From Gnetum montanum (Eukaryota; Streptophyta; Gnetopsida; Gnetales; Gnetaceae): DNA of 64,000 bases. The stretch covers positions 100,149 to 164,148 of the forward strand of contig MNCI01017633.1 of the NCBI GenBank assembly GCA_015680685.1, in the 5' to 3' direction. How positions within the stretch are numbered: the stretch's first letter is position 1; every line of letters starts with the position of its first letter. The notes under the pieces were generated by a model. The model did not search any database. It was not told where the DNA came from and saw nothing but the letters and a program-made list of their open reading frames with translations. Made by a program: the position numbers and the translations under genes. Shown one piece after another: positions 11,291-23,110 of this stretch.

Positions 11291-13394
11291 CCAAGTGTGT
11301 TGAATAAGTTAACTAACATCCTATACCTGTGGGGACTAGGGTGTATCATCAAAATTTGCATATTTTGTTAATTTATGTTAATATTTTACTATATGCATAT
11401 CAAAATTTACATCGATGCATGTATACTAATGCTTTACCTATTACTTGATGATTGTAGGATGTTATTGAAGTCCATTTTGATTGTAGTTGAACTTATGGAC
11501 ATCCTGTGTTGCATGAGTGAACTCATTCCCAACATGTTTTTGCAAAACATGTGAGTGGATTGTTAGGTAGTATGGTTTTGACTAGGAGCCTAGGAGTTCT
11601 TAGAGTACCTATTGCAACAGTTTAGTGTGATCATGTGATCACAGTTGGTGGTTGAGTTTGCTAGTGCTATCACTGAGATGCTGCTACCCAAGGTAAATCA
11701 GAACATTCTAAATTTCGTCTCAGATGAGCTTGCTAGCAACATTAATGGGGTAGGAGGCTTAAATAGAGGCCTTAGAAACACTCATTAGCTATCTAGAGTA
11801 TGGCACATGATAGGGATTGCTTATTACAATAAGAGAAACACCCTTTTTGTTGCGTAGTAGTTACACACTCTATTCCAGAACCCACTTGGAAACATCTACT
11901 ACATTAGAGGATAAGTGCTTCTATAGCTCTTATAGTATTTTATGCTACTTGCTCATGTTAAATAACTAATGGTTCTATGATTGCTGCCAGGTTTAGAGTT
12001 GATGAAGATGGCCTACATTATGATTTAGATGCTCTAACCTTAACCTAAACTACCTTAGAGGTATTCTCATCTAGCACAAATGAGCTAGGGTGTGATCTTA
12101 AGGCCTACATTTCTTGTTACCTAAAGGCGTATGAGCAATGTAGGACTCACAACTAGTTAGATGAGGAGTGGGATGCTGGTAAGATTAACACCGAGGAGGT
12201 GTCTACAGCACCACCCCTATCTCGCACTCCATTCGTGTCATGTGCATACCTACATTTTTCACTTAGGTGCTTATGTATGCCCTTTAGTTTACCTCATTTG
12301 CATGATGCTAACATTGTCTAGCTTTATTTTGTAGTGGAGGTTGCCTCAGCTGAGGTGATAGTGATCATCAAAGATCACACAGAGGCCACCCTCATTATGA
12401 AATATGGGGATATGGAGGGTGTGCAAAACTAGCTATGCCATAAGGCACTAGATGCATCGATGGGTTGACTCACGCATGCTGGGTTAGTGGACCTATTCTT
12501 GGCCATTATCTTGAGTATCCTAGTGGTTGAAATGGTCATCATCATTAACTCCTTTAGTAGCAACATCAAGTAGTTTGTCACCTGAGTGCATAGTGTGATG
12601 GTAGTGATGGACCTTAGTGAGGCCTTCTTTGCTAATCTCTTCGGCATCCCTACTGATGGCCTGATGATTGTTAATAAGGCCAGCATGGAGGTGGACTATA
12701 GAGAGGATATTGAGGACTAGTTGGGGGCACTTAATCTCACAAAGGGATATTAATCAAAGATGTGTAGGTGCCTGAGGTGTGGGAGCTCTACCCTCTATTC
12801 TATGCTCGTGCCTTTCCAAAGTTACTTTTTCAAGGCAAGATCCTAGGGGTATAATAGGCATGAGTGATGAAGGAGGTGCTACTAGAGGATACCAGGTTTA
12901 ACTAGGCTAGATACATAGCCACCAGTTTGCATACAGAGATTTCTAGGCTACGATGGAACCTTTAGGTGAGGTCCAACATGCACATCGCATTCTTCATAGG
13001 ATACCTACAAAGGTTTGTAAAGCTTTTGGTCATGTAGGATTTGATGGACGATGGGCAGTGTAGGACTATGAGTAATTGTCTAGGCTATGGATCAAACATG
13101 TGTTGTTAACCATGCATGTGCAAGATCCCCTAGAGGGGATTGATGATTTGTTATCAGTAACGACCAAGGTTCCTCTCGGATACTCGCATTATTCATGTCA
13201 TAGTGTAGGTGAGGGTCCTCTAGTTGGTACCAGGGATGTATATGAGGTGGATTGATATATAGCAAATATGGTGGGGCCATCTAAGGCTAAGATCAAGAGG
13301 CTATGATCTCAGGAGGGGGCTACCCCTGAGGTCACGAAGCCAAGAAATAAGAAGATTTGCATCAAGCTACAAGATTTGCATGAGGATGTTGTAG

Positions 13395-13515
13395 GTTAGT
13401 ATGTGTAGATGCTAGATGCTTTAATTGTATTTATGCATGTATATTATTTTTTATGTTGTTTTTGCATGCTATTTTGTTGATTAGCTAGTGGTACTATGCT
13501 TTGTGTTAGTTGCAG
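13395..13515 (+). other. Probable intron in antisense unit
   Basis: Donor GTTAGT after a coding block ending in HEDVV, acceptor TTGCAG before a Lys-rich block (KKKRG). 121 bp, T-rich, non-coding. Confidence 0.5.
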
Positions 13516-13745
13516 AAAAAGAAGAGAGGGCTGTGAGGGTAGTAGTTGAAGCGGTAGCAGACGAAGGCCCCCTCTTTGGGTCGAGGAGGTTGTAACTCAT
13601 GGAGATGAGCTCCATGAGGTGGCAGAGATCCTTCGATAGCTGGAAGAAGAGGGGTTACTCCACCTTGACATTGGTGACTTTAATACATTGTTTAATGCTG
13701 CATAGCTAGGTGAGCCCCTTGCACTCACGCCTGAGGACTTACTAG

Positions 13746-13838
13746 GTAACCTACTTTTATTATCATTTGTTTACCCTTGTTTACTCTAGTACCTTGAGTT
13801 GTATTAGGCCATGTGCTAATTGCATCATTGTATTATAG
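13746..13838 (+). other. Probable intron in antisense unit
   Basis: Donor GTAACC after a block ending LTPEDLL, acceptor TTATAG before LSFPTSSPTPTYHMEPW. 93 bp and T-rich. Confidence 0.45.
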
Positions 13839-13976
13839 CATTAAGTTTTCCAACTAGTAGTCCTACACCAACCTACCATATGGAGCCATGGGTAGACATG
13901 TCAAATAAATTTACTTTCATGGAAAGTATTGTCAGGAACATGGTGTACTGCTTATGATAAGTGAACCCAAAGCTAG

Positions 13977-14039
13977 GTACTTGTGCAGTGCTATCATGCT
14001 TTGTGCTATTTTGCTTAGTGCTTATATGCCTATTTTTAG
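13977..14039 (+). other. Probable intron in antisense unit
   Basis: Donor GTACTT, acceptor TTTTTAG, 63 bp. It separates MVYCL..VNPKL from a block with FGYYMPIDPK. Confidence 0.4.
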
Positions 14040-14148
14040 GATGATATTGTTTGGTTATTACATGCCTATAGATCCCAAACTATGATGGGATCCCAACAGG
14101 GTGGTAAAGCTGGATGCTCTACTTGACCTTGCTCCTAAGGTTGATCAG

Positions 14149-14218
14149 GTACTCATCATATGTACAAGATATCTAACAAGTGTGCATTTTCCTATGATAA
14201 GTCATTATGGGTCTGTAG
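14149..14218 (+). other. Probable intron in antisense unit
   Basis: Donor GTACTC after VVKLDALLDLAPKVDQ, acceptor CTGTAG before LNELLWKHVHEL at the start of the coiled coil. 70 bp. The frame is off by one base across the junction, which fits decay. Confidence 0.45.
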
Positions 14219-15349
14219 GAACTTGAATGAGCTCCTATGGAAGCATGTGCATGAATTGTAAGAGAAGGTGGCCAACCAGGATGAGAAGATCAAGGATCTT
14301 CAATCTAGATATGACTTCATCGTGGCTAGATCATAGAGAGACAACACCTAGTAAACCTTTGAGATTGAGTATGCTTAGTATTAGAGCACACTCAAAGGCA
14401 AGAATGAGGCCATGTGGAAGCTGGTAGAGTAGCAATTCTAGATGGACTTGCTTGTTCAGAAGAACTATGATTGGAAGAATTACAACACAAAGGTATACAA
14501 GTGGGGGTAGATGCAAAAAAATCACAAGCATCAATACAAGCATGAGCATGATGCATACTTGCATTGGTACAAGGAAGAGTTTAATGAATGTCATCACCTT
14601 GAGATGTTTCTTGAGATGACTGATGGGAAGTAGGCGTATGACATGTTCACGCAGCGTATGGTTGTGAGTGACTCTCCTGTGAGGTAGATCATCGCCCCCT
14701 TTGGAGAGGCATCTTCTACCACATTTTTCATGGAGCCACCTACATGGATTGCCATGGATAAAGGGAAGACCCTTGTGGATATTAACTTTGGCTAGAAATA
14801 TTGGACAAAACTTTCTAAAATTGAGATCCTTTGTCGCTTAGAGGTTGGCCTTGGAAAGTTACCTCTAGAGCTCATTGATGCAGGACACTCTTGGATTAGT
14901 TTTTTGCTACATTAGTTTATACTTTTTTATGCTTCTTGTATTTTTGAATTAGCTTGATACATGTAATGCATGCTTACTAATTGCATATACTTGTTTTCGG
15001 TTGTGGTAGTCATGAAATGATGCTAAAGGCCCTAGAGACTCAATAGAGGAAGCAGAACCTCCACATCCACCTAGTGCTGCTAGCTGATCATGACCAAATG
15101 TACCCTAACAAAGTTTTTGCTATATTTTTGCTATGTGAGGCTACTCATACTATGTTGTGGCTATGTGTTGCTATTCATGCCACATTTTATTATGTATGAC
15201 TATTTGCTAAGTGTAATATGTAAACTTTTATCGCTATATGATGATTTTATCGCATTTGCTATGATTATGCTTACAATGTAACCTATGCTAATGTGCCTAA
15301 GTGATGAATTCATGTGAAAAAGATGTGTTACATTAGCCTAGAGTTATGG

Positions 15350-15570
15350 AATAATAGTAATACTAGGCCATTGCAAGCCATAGTGTGTTTGGGCCATTGC
15401 AAGTTGTACAGAGTTTGGACCATTACGATCCATGTCAGTTTAAAGCCTTGATAGGCTTCATGCTAGTTTAAGGTCATAGTGGACCATTGCTATTTTTTTA
15501 ACCATTTTAGGCCATGTGTTACCAGTTTAAGGCCATAGCGGGTCAAGGTGGTAGTTTAAGGCCATTCCAG
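15350..15570 (-). repeat. Tandem repeat tract between antisense unit and protease
   Basis: Repeats of AGTTTAAGGCCAT.G.GGNC type (15425-15565), colinear with 56095-56150 of element A (AGTTTAAGGCCTTTTTGGGCC-like units). In A this tract sits next to the 3' array, because all intervening DNA is absent. Confidence 0.6.
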
Positions 15571-16199
15571 GCTGCATATTGGTATCTTTCTATTTTGGTG
15601 ATTTTTTGCTTTTATGATTTTTATACATTTGTGATGTTTTTCATTCATTGTAATAATTGTGGAAGCATAAAATAAGCAAGAAAATGCATAGAAAAAGTAG
15701 ATGAATGTGTAAAAAAAGTAGGTAAATGTGCAAACTAAGTAAGCTGATGTGTAATCTAAGTAATCAAGATAAATCTAAGTAACATGCTACAATGCTAATC
15801 TAATGTGAAACAAATGAAACATAAGTAAAAAGTAAAATACAAGATGCATAGAAGCAAATAGTAGGTAAGCACCTAGCATGTTTTGAACTAAGGGGGTACC
15901 TTAGTTACATAGTTGCTTCCTAACCTAATGTGGGTTAGGAGGTGCATAAGGTTTAGATTGTGCTATCTGGTAATCCCCTTGACCTTTGCTTGTAATGTCA
16001 AAGGGAAACTTTGCCCAAAGGACATCCTTTAGAAGGTTACTAGCTTCTACTACTCTTTCAATTATATCTACTTCATGAGTCTTGTTCTTCTTCATGAATG
16101 CATCATCAAGAAACCAACCTTTGACCTTTTCTCCATGTCTACGTTGTTGATGGCTAAGGGGGTGGCGTTATCACCATGGATGATAGATTTACCACCTTC
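15571..16199 (-). other. AT-rich spacer upstream of B protease
   Basis: No gene is visible. The stretch 15600-15870 is A-rich with repeated GTAAATGTGCAAACTAAGTAA-type phrases, also found in A at 56180-56290. 15890-16200 is colinear with A 56340-56560 and probably holds the decayed end of the gag-protease ORF. Confidence 0.45.
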
Positions 16200-17230
16200 A
16201 TATGGAAGATGGATCTCTTGAAGGATTGGAGAGAAGATGACTCATAATTGGACCAGCCAAGGTCTACCCAATATCAAGTTGAAGCCTAACATCTCTTCTA
16301 TAATAATGAACTCAGCAATGGTGGGAAATTGCTCCCCTACTACAAAAGCTATAGTAATAGTGTTCCTGACAATGACGTGTGACCCAGTGAAGGACTTCAA
16401 GCATGTGATTTTTGTTGGCCTAATTTGATTTGTGAGGCTTAACTTATCCATGATGATGTATGGTATTATGTTTGTTGTTGCTCCATCATTGACATGCACT
16501 CTGTGAATCTTACATTATCCAACGTGTATAGTATTAAACATAGGAGCTATTATGACCTTGCCCTTCTTAGGATTGACCTTGATTACTTCATCATGAAATG
16601 CTAGGGATGTGAAACTTGATTCCTATGGTGTAAGGGGTAGCATCATTGCATGGATGAAGGTCTCATCTATAGGGATGTCCTCCGTAACAAGCATGGAGGT
16701 CAACATCTGCACTAGTGCTTTGCAGTGAGTAGATGAGCGCATGATCAGCTCGTACAAGCTCAATGTTGTATTTTTCTGTTTAAGTGCTTATTTGACTTGG
16801 GCTAATGCATCCACAAAGTCCTTGCCATTAGCCATGTTTTTGTTGGGCTTAATTGCCTCCATGTGGCTTAAGAAAAAAATTTCTCATGGAGGTGACTTAG
16901 GTTTTGTTTGGTTGGCTTGCTTAGGAGCCTCAGTGCTCCCTTGTGATTTGCTCATTATGGCCTCTTCATCTATTTTGGCTATAGGAACCATAGATATAGG
17001 AACTGGTTTTGGCAAAACCAATGCTATTTGGTCTCGATGTTGCCTAATCATTTCATCTATAAGGCACTTGTTGGGTCTCTTATGTTGCCACCTTGAGGTC
17101 TTACTAATGTTGCCAGCAAGGTTGTCCTTTGGAAAGAAAGGGATCGATGCGTTGGCTATGATTGGGCTTCGGATAGGTGAGGGGCTAGTATGCTGTGGCA
17201 CTCTGATGATGAAGGGTGGCTGAATGGTTG
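16200..17230 (-). pseudogene. Aspartic protease region of element B
   Basis: The open stretch 16242-16499 encodes the retropepsin-like protease that cleaves the polyprotein: VNDGATTNIIPYIIMDKL (active-site loop, D-G-A), later EEMLGFNLILGRPWL (the hydrophobic-G-R-PWL flap/end motif). The equivalent of A is VDDGAAMSVV... and MILDRPWLA. The upstream part (16884-17201) is Pro/Lys-rich linker. It follows gag in the same direction. Confidence 0.75.
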
Positions 17231-19640
17231 TTGTTGATGCAACTTACAAAGGGCCCCTAACTATGAAGGACATTGTGGATGCTTGAGGTGGCACTCTAAT
17301 AACGAAAGGGGGTCTTGAACCCATGGGAGTTGAGGGGACCCTTGCACTACCAAAGGGCACCCAAACCACAAATGGCTACTGTGATGGTTCTAGATTGTCA
17401 TCAATGTTGATAGAATTTATGACATAGTTGGCATCATTAGCATTTAGAGGGTCATTGTACACCCTTATGGATTAGTTTTAAGACCTAACTGGGTTTGCAG
17501 TGTTGAGTACTGGCTCGCCTTTGTTGATCATCCTTTGCAGGTTGTCTTGCAAGGCTAGGAAAAAGTCTGTGCTATGGCTGGGCAACTAGTGGTAATGACA
17601 AAATTGATCCAACCTAAAATGTCTTAGGAAGGGAGGCTAGTTTGATGCTATCGAAGTAGGATTTCTTAGTAGCTTGCATTATCTATCATGTTTTTTATGA
17701 GCATCCTTGGACATTTGTTTGTATTGGATGCATCTAGCTTTTAGTAGTTGGTCTAGTAGCTTTAAAGGCTTTAGTGGAAATGGGATATACTTAGAGCAAT
17801 CCTTGCATTCAAAGTTGGTCCTTTGAACAACTTGCACTATGGCCACCAAGGATGTAGGTTGGTTGACTACCCTAGTGCTAAAGTTGGTAGCTTTGTTGTT
17901 AGCTAAGGCTTTGGGCTACCTAATTATCTACCTTTGGTTGGTTGCTTTGGCTTCTTTAGCTATAGTTACCATTGTTGCATTTTGCTTTCCCTTGTCTTTG
18001 TCTCTCCTTGCATGTTGGTTCTTATAGGCCACATAGGCTAGGACCTTGCTAACTTCTATCACGTCTTCTATGCTTTTGGTTTAAGCGAAGGCTTGGCTTA
18101 GGGATTACAAGCCCAGGTAATATAGTTTTGACTTTATAAAGTTGTTGAGTACACCCTTGAAAATGGCTAGGAGATGTGCTTTAGCTATTTGTTCTTGTAT
18201 TTCATTTAGCAAGGCACTCTAGTGTTGAATGAACTTCTCCACGGGCTCTAGGTGGCCTTACTTGAATTGCATTAGTTAGTCTAAGGTTGTCTTTGGCTTT
18301 AAGTTATATTTAAAGCATGTCACAAATTGGCTTAAGAAGTCATCCAAAGAGGAGATAGAGCTTCTAGGTAGTGCATGGTACCAATCTAATGCTTTTCTAG
18401 TCAGTGACATGGTGAACACGCACATGATGGCATGTGACCATGCTTGCAACAATAGGCACTTTGACCTAAAAGTAACTAGACACACATTGGGGTCTCCCTC
18501 ACTATTATATTTGGTGAATTGAGGTAATGAGATTCCAGTTGGAAGAGTTAGAGGTAGAACTATAGGGCTTATAGGGTTTTCTTGGTAGAAGTTCACCACT
18601 TTAATTGTTTTAGAAGAGGCAGCTTTGAGTCACTTCATCTCATCTATTAAGCTTTGGATCATTTGGAATGCCTAGTCTAAGTTTTGAGATGCTCCAAGTG
18701 GCTATGCTGATTGTGTTATCTATTATTGGATAAGCTGTGTGGTCCATGGTTTGGTTGTGGGTTACGAAGACGCACAATGCACTTGATGCATTTTCTATGC
18801 TATAGGGATGGTGATTAGGGTAAGCAACACATGTGTGGGCATCAAGGCACCAACAAAACAGGTAGGACATAGGATGCTTGAGTTGTTTGGGGCCTAGAAA
18901 TGGGCCTGGCATGGACATACAGTTGAGTTGATACTATTACTATGGGTAGAGATGGTTAAATGGGTTGTGATGATGCCACAAAGGACAAGTCAAGGGAAGC
19001 CTCTGCATCATAATATGTGTGTTACATTTGGTTTGTTGCTATTATAGGTGTTGACCTAGGCTTGGAGGAGTGTGAAGGTGATGCTAGTGCTATGATCGTC
19101 TTAAGAAGAAAGGGTGAACGAGGCCAAGGAGGAAATAGAATAGGGATCACTTGTTGGAAGACAATGTGAAAAGAGTCCTTGTGCTTAGAGTAAGCTTTGA
19201 ACTTGTCCTCTTCCTCCTGTATGAATTCCTTGTAGTTCGTTCCTATGTTGTGGTCGCCTACTCGGATGAGTTGGGCTAACAACTAATGGTAGGGCTCCAT
19301 GAATGGGATGATATCAAATGAGGGGGGATACTCTCCTATCCATCCTAGTGGATGACCTCATAGTTTGGTTTTGCTTCCATGTCAGAATGGTCTATGGATA
19401 ACCTTGCTTGAATCTTTGTGCATATGAAGTTTTACTACTTGTTGCTTAGTGTAGCATATTCTAGGTCTTAATTGCGTAACCTAAGGGATTGCCTTTGTCC
19501 TACCATTATGAGACTCCTAGGGACATCAATCCTAGTCTCCTTTTGGATGGACAAGATGTTGAGTGTGTTTGAGACTAACATCAAAGGTTGATCTAGCTTC
19601 ATGGACATAGATCAAGTTGCAAGAGGGGACTATAAGGATT
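17231..19640 (-). pseudogene. gag of element B
   Basis: Minus-strand Gag remnant. 18276-18599 encodes the retrotransposon gag core: QENPISPIVLPLTLP, LPQFTKYNSEGDP, ALDWYHALPRSSISSLDDF, FVTCFKYNLKP. Similar residues (LPKLTKYNGEGDP, FKYNLKP) occur in A. A degenerate zinc-knuckle-like region lies about 17560-17610, matching the C.YH....HGT.YC of A. 18640-18918 and 19022-19282 cover the N-terminal part. Many stops, mostly TAG. Confidence 0.75.
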
Positions 19641-20053
19641 ATTGGTTACAAAACACTATGGACTATGCTAAAATTGACCTTGCCACAGCTAACACCACTA
19701 ACTATGCTCTCCATGCCAAAGAGTAGACTATGCTAACTACACTCTCCATGTTAGAGAGTAGACTATGTTGGCTATGCTAAAGATGACTATGCTCTAGCTA
19801 AAAATGACAGGTTTTTAGCAGGTAGTGGGAATGAGTGTGATGTGGGTTGCTATGGGGGGTCTCAAGGGGACTAACTACCGTGTCTAATCTACACTGATAG
19901 GTTAGTAGAAAACACCTATGTTGGCCTAAGATCTAGCTACTACTACACATGTAGTAGGTCCATAGGGGTGTTATGGTCTACACTGGGTCGAACCCAGTAA
20001 TTGTGATGCAAAGAGCATATGAGATAACCATAATGGAGTCTAAAAAAGTGGTT
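19641..20053 (-). other. Leader region of element B
   Basis: Between primer site and gag. It contains several ACTATGCTCTCC / AGTAGACTATGCTAACT repeats (19655-19800) like those of the LTR U3. No ORF is seen. Confidence 0.5.
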
Positions 20054-20074
20054 GGCCCTCCTTCTAGTACCAAA
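20054..20074 (-). other. Primer-binding site of element B
   Basis: The minus strand reads TTTGGTACTAGAAGGAGGGCC, three to five bases after the LTR end. It is the same class as A's TTGGCGCTAGAAGGATGGC. I recognise the motif as common in Tat-type elements but do not assign a tRNA. Confidence 0.65.
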
Positions 20075-20077
20075 CAC

Positions 20078-21549
20078 TATAATGATTGAAAACATTGGTG
20101 GCTGGAACATCGAGGTCCATAGGCACATAGCCTAGCCTTGAATTCACATGAGGGCCTACTAGAGGTCAAGATAGGATGCCTTGAATGGTCTAGTTGATCA
20201 AACAAGGACTTACTAGATAGAATGGAGGTGTAACATGGCTAGTTGTAGTGCTAATGTAGGATGGTGCCAAGGGTGTAGGTGATGTTTGTAGTGTTAGTGA
20301 GGTTAGCGTAGTTACAAGAACTCGAGGGGGTGAGTGTAGTTAAGGGTTTTAGTAAGGCAAATTGTGTCAACGCATGGAGACTACTGCCTGAGAGTAGTTC
20401 AAGCATGTCTACATAGTAAAAATGGAAAAAATGCAAATAGTGTGCAGAAAATGTAAAGAAATGAAGAGAATGAAGTGAAGTATCATCCCAAATGGGGTTG
20501 ATCATAGTTACATCAAGAGGGGTTTAGAAGGTATGTGGTATATAGTAAGCATAGGTGGATAGCATAGTCATAGTACTTGGGGAATTTGGCCACTAAGACT
20601 GGTGTTCCATTGAGGTGTCTGTGTCTACGAGGTTGGCTAACACAGTGTACCATTGGTTGTGGTGTTTTGCTAGGCTATAGGGGTCTACGATGGTATGAAA
20701 CTTTGCCTCTTTTTTGGTTCACCAATATGTCCTTGATCATATATGAGGTCCAACCCTTACTATGTTGAAGAAGTAGGTATTTATAGGGTTAGGGTTAGCA
20801 GGAAATGTAATATGGATACCACATGGTAGATGGGACTATTGAGACTACACTTAGCATAGTTACTATTCATGCGATGTATTGATGGGGCTGATGGTGTCAA
20901 TGGTGTTACACTTTGCTATGCTCTGCTAGACTTTACAGAATTATGAGATTGTGTCTATGTTGCCAACCACATGTGTGTATGCCAAGAGGATTGCGAGGTA
21001 CTTAAAAAATGAAACTCAAAGATTGTGCTCTCCATGCTCTCACATGGGGTTGAGCATAGTTATAATTTTGGGACAAAAGGGGTTACAATAAAGACGTGTC
21101 TTGTTGACTATGCTTGCCAAAGGTGAGTTACCTACATCCTGGAGTTGAGCTAAGCATCATTGCTACGTTGTGAAGGCCACTGGAGACTATCCTTGCTAAC
21201 TATGCTCTTCTAAAAGTGATTATGCTCTGGGTTGGGGAAGAGTGTAGTCTCATTGCTAGTGAAATCTATGAGGAAAATGGGGTTTTTGCAAACTACATTC
21301 TCCATGAGAGGTTGACTATGCTCTCAACTAAGGTTGAGCATAGTCTCAACACTTAGCAAAATTTGGAATGGTGTGCTTGGGGGAGAGCATAGCCTCAACA
21401 CTTAGGTACAATTTCAAGATTTTACCCATTAATTGACTATACTCTAGGAGACTATGCTCTCTATGCTCTGCAGAGGGGTTGAGTGTAGTTTGTACTTTTT
21501 ACCAAAATTTGTAGTTGGAACATCGTAGCCTAGATTTGGTGGTGTTTTA
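20078..21549 (-). repeat. 5' LTR of element B
   Basis: About 1472 bp, from TATAATGATTG (TG changed to TA) to GGTGGTGTTTTA. Direct repeat of 3045-4573. TATA box at 20776-20788. U3 holds a 10-bp-stem hairpin at 21314-21345 (GACTATGCTC / GAGCATAGTC). Confidence 0.85.
20776..20788 (-). promoter_or_regulatory. TATA box of B 5' LTR
   Basis: The minus strand reads CCCTATAAATACC; the sequence after it would be the transcribed R-U5 part of the LTR. Confidence 0.65.
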
Positions 21550-21554
21550 GATGA
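21550..21554. other. Right target-site duplication of element B
   Basis: GATGA, partner of GATGG at 3040-3044. Confidence 0.6.
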
Positions 21555-23110
21555 TTCTTTGCAGTCAACTGCACATTTTCCTAGTAGGTCAAATCAAAGG
21601 CCTTACACTTAATCTAGCTTTTATGGTCCCTACAAATGTCTACACATCTTTGAGTGCAGTGACATTCGGTACAGATGTTATAGGTGCATTGAGTGTTTTG
21701 GTAATTCTATTAGCAACCACCTCTATTGTTGTCTTCTACCCTCGGTGTTGCATCACTAGCACTGTTGCCTCCTTGTCTTCCTCCAAGCATATCAAGAAGG
21801 TTGCAGTGTTCCCAGAAATTTTTGGGAGTGGTTTTTAGTTTGTGATAAATACTATGACCTCTCTAGCACTAGGATTTGACCTTGTAGAAAACTACATTTG
21901 TTAGGCCAAGAAAATGGATCCACCTTCTCCCATCAAGTTGATTGTTCGGGCCACCTCATTTAGGTGACTCATTGCTGGCTGATACATAGATGGGTCCTCA
22001 CCACTCGTGCTTGCTCATTGCTCTTGTTCACTCAAGATCCATTTTCAGTATTTGTACAACCGTTGGGCTATTGCAGCAACATCCAACATAGTTGTTTGAG
22101 TGGAAAGTGGAGGTGGTGACTGCTACTCCTCTTCTTGAATGGTTGTTGTAGGCATTTTTTCTTTCATCATTTTTGCCTAATTAGTGGTTGAATCATGTTT
22201 GTCAGCATCATTTGTATAAAAAACTATCCCTCCCCTCTAATAGAGTTTTCTGATGAGGCATGGGAAGGGGAGTGCCTTCCTTCCATGTTCATTCTCTTGA
22301 AACTATATCTCTATCTTTAGATAGATTAGCTATGGTAGGTTGATGGGGAATTTCGCACTTAGAGTAGCACATGCATAGGTAAAAAAGGTAGTGATCTTGT
22401 TGGACCTCACCATGGGGTTTAGCTAAAAGGCCATAATCTTATAGTGAATTCTTTCTACTAGTGTGAGTGCGTTGTACTCCTTGTGATTGACAACATAGCA
22501 CCATCAAACCCATTTGTTTTTGACATTGGGTTCCACCTACATTGGAATCTTAGTGATATTCGCCCAGTTTCTGGCAAGCTAAGCACTTCAACAATGGTCT
22601 ACACTAAGTAGAACACTGAGATGTCCTTGATTTTAATTATTGAATTGGCCTACCTATTATTCCAAAATAAGAATGTCTCTCCCATGTACCACTCCCTAGT
22701 GGAAGTGATAATTGGTGACATGGGAGAGGTCTTCAGTTGGTTATGTACTTCTTTAGGTTCTTACTCTAGAAAAGAGCCAAAGTTTAACTCCTAGAGCACT
22801 ATTTTTTGGACCTTCCTTGATTTGATTTGATTTGATTCAAGCAAGCTTCTATTAAGGTCACCACAAGGTTTGCTTACTGAGATGGTGCCTCATCCTTGTG
22901 GGAATGTTCTATTACTGCTATTGGTTCTAGAGTTTGATAAATAGATTCCACCTCAGCCTCTTCCCTAAGAGGACCTATGGTATGTGTTGTAAGTGGTTCT
23001 TCCTAGGCTTGCTCTTAGCCCCTTCTCCTTCTTGCCATTTCTCTCTTAGTTGAGATGATCCTCCTTCTTGCATGTATTTGTTTTTCGGTGCAATCTATGG
23101 TCACAACACA
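21555..23110 (-). pseudogene. N-terminal part of element E ORF3
   Basis: Minus-strand remnant on the right side of B. From the N terminus (about 23100): a basic start with RRRIISTKREMARRRRG, then LNFGSFLE.EPKEV, PIITSTREWYMGETFLFWNN. This aligns with element H ORF3 (LNFGPFTEFAPEVV, IISKSGDWYMEEMYQFWH, 62270-62420). The block further left (21600-22300) is charged and less conserved. The C-terminal part lies at 1847-3039. Function unknown; the domain recalls putative plant transposon proteins. Confidence 0.65.

Larger units (their letters stand above)
11458..15085 (+). pseudogene. Antisense multi-exon gene-like unit inside element B
   Basis: Plus-strand coding remnant, opposite to gag and pol of B. 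Coding blocks are separated by short intron-like gaps with GT...AG ends: acceptor at 11457; about 12235-12333; 13395-13515; 13746-13838; 13977-14039; 14149-14218; another acceptor near 15009. Translated blocks read for example LVVEFASAITEMLLPKV (about 11650), RVDEDGLHYDLDALTL (about 11998), SEAFFANLFGIPTDGLMIV (about 12612), KKKRG then EEVVTHGDELHEVAEIL (about 13516-13640), and a long charged coiled-coil segment (14220-14660) with EKIKDLQSRYDFIV and NEAMWKLVEQ once TAG codons are read as Gln. The FGIP.DG segment recalls the putative plant transposon protein family, but I cannot name the protein. Tat elements are known to carry antisense extra ORFs, usually between pol and the 3' LTR; here it lies between protease and RT. 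Confidence 0.55.
3045..21549 (-). mobile_element. Element B: 18.5-kb Tat/Ogre-like Ty3-gypsy retrotransposon
   Basis: Two direct-repeat LTRs (3045-4573 and 20078-21549) bound a 15.5-kb interior. Read on the minus strand: 5' LTR, primer site (20054-20074), leader, gag (17240-19600), protease (16200-17230), a tandem-repeat tract, an antisense gene-like unit (plus strand, 11458-15085), a second repeat-rich stretch, RT, RNase H, a second archaeal-type RNase H and integrase (6250-9720), a 30-bp tandem array, polypurine tract and 3' LTR. Two RNase H domains and very large size are marks of the Tat lineage. LTR copies differ considerably (about three quarters identity in the block I compared), so B is older than A. 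It lies inside ORF3 of element E. Confidence 0.8.

Noticed and set aside
16741-17223. 160-residue plus-strand open frame
   Set aside because: It lies antisense to the gag-protease linker of B; the minus strand carries the recognisable protein. No domain in the plus-strand frame.
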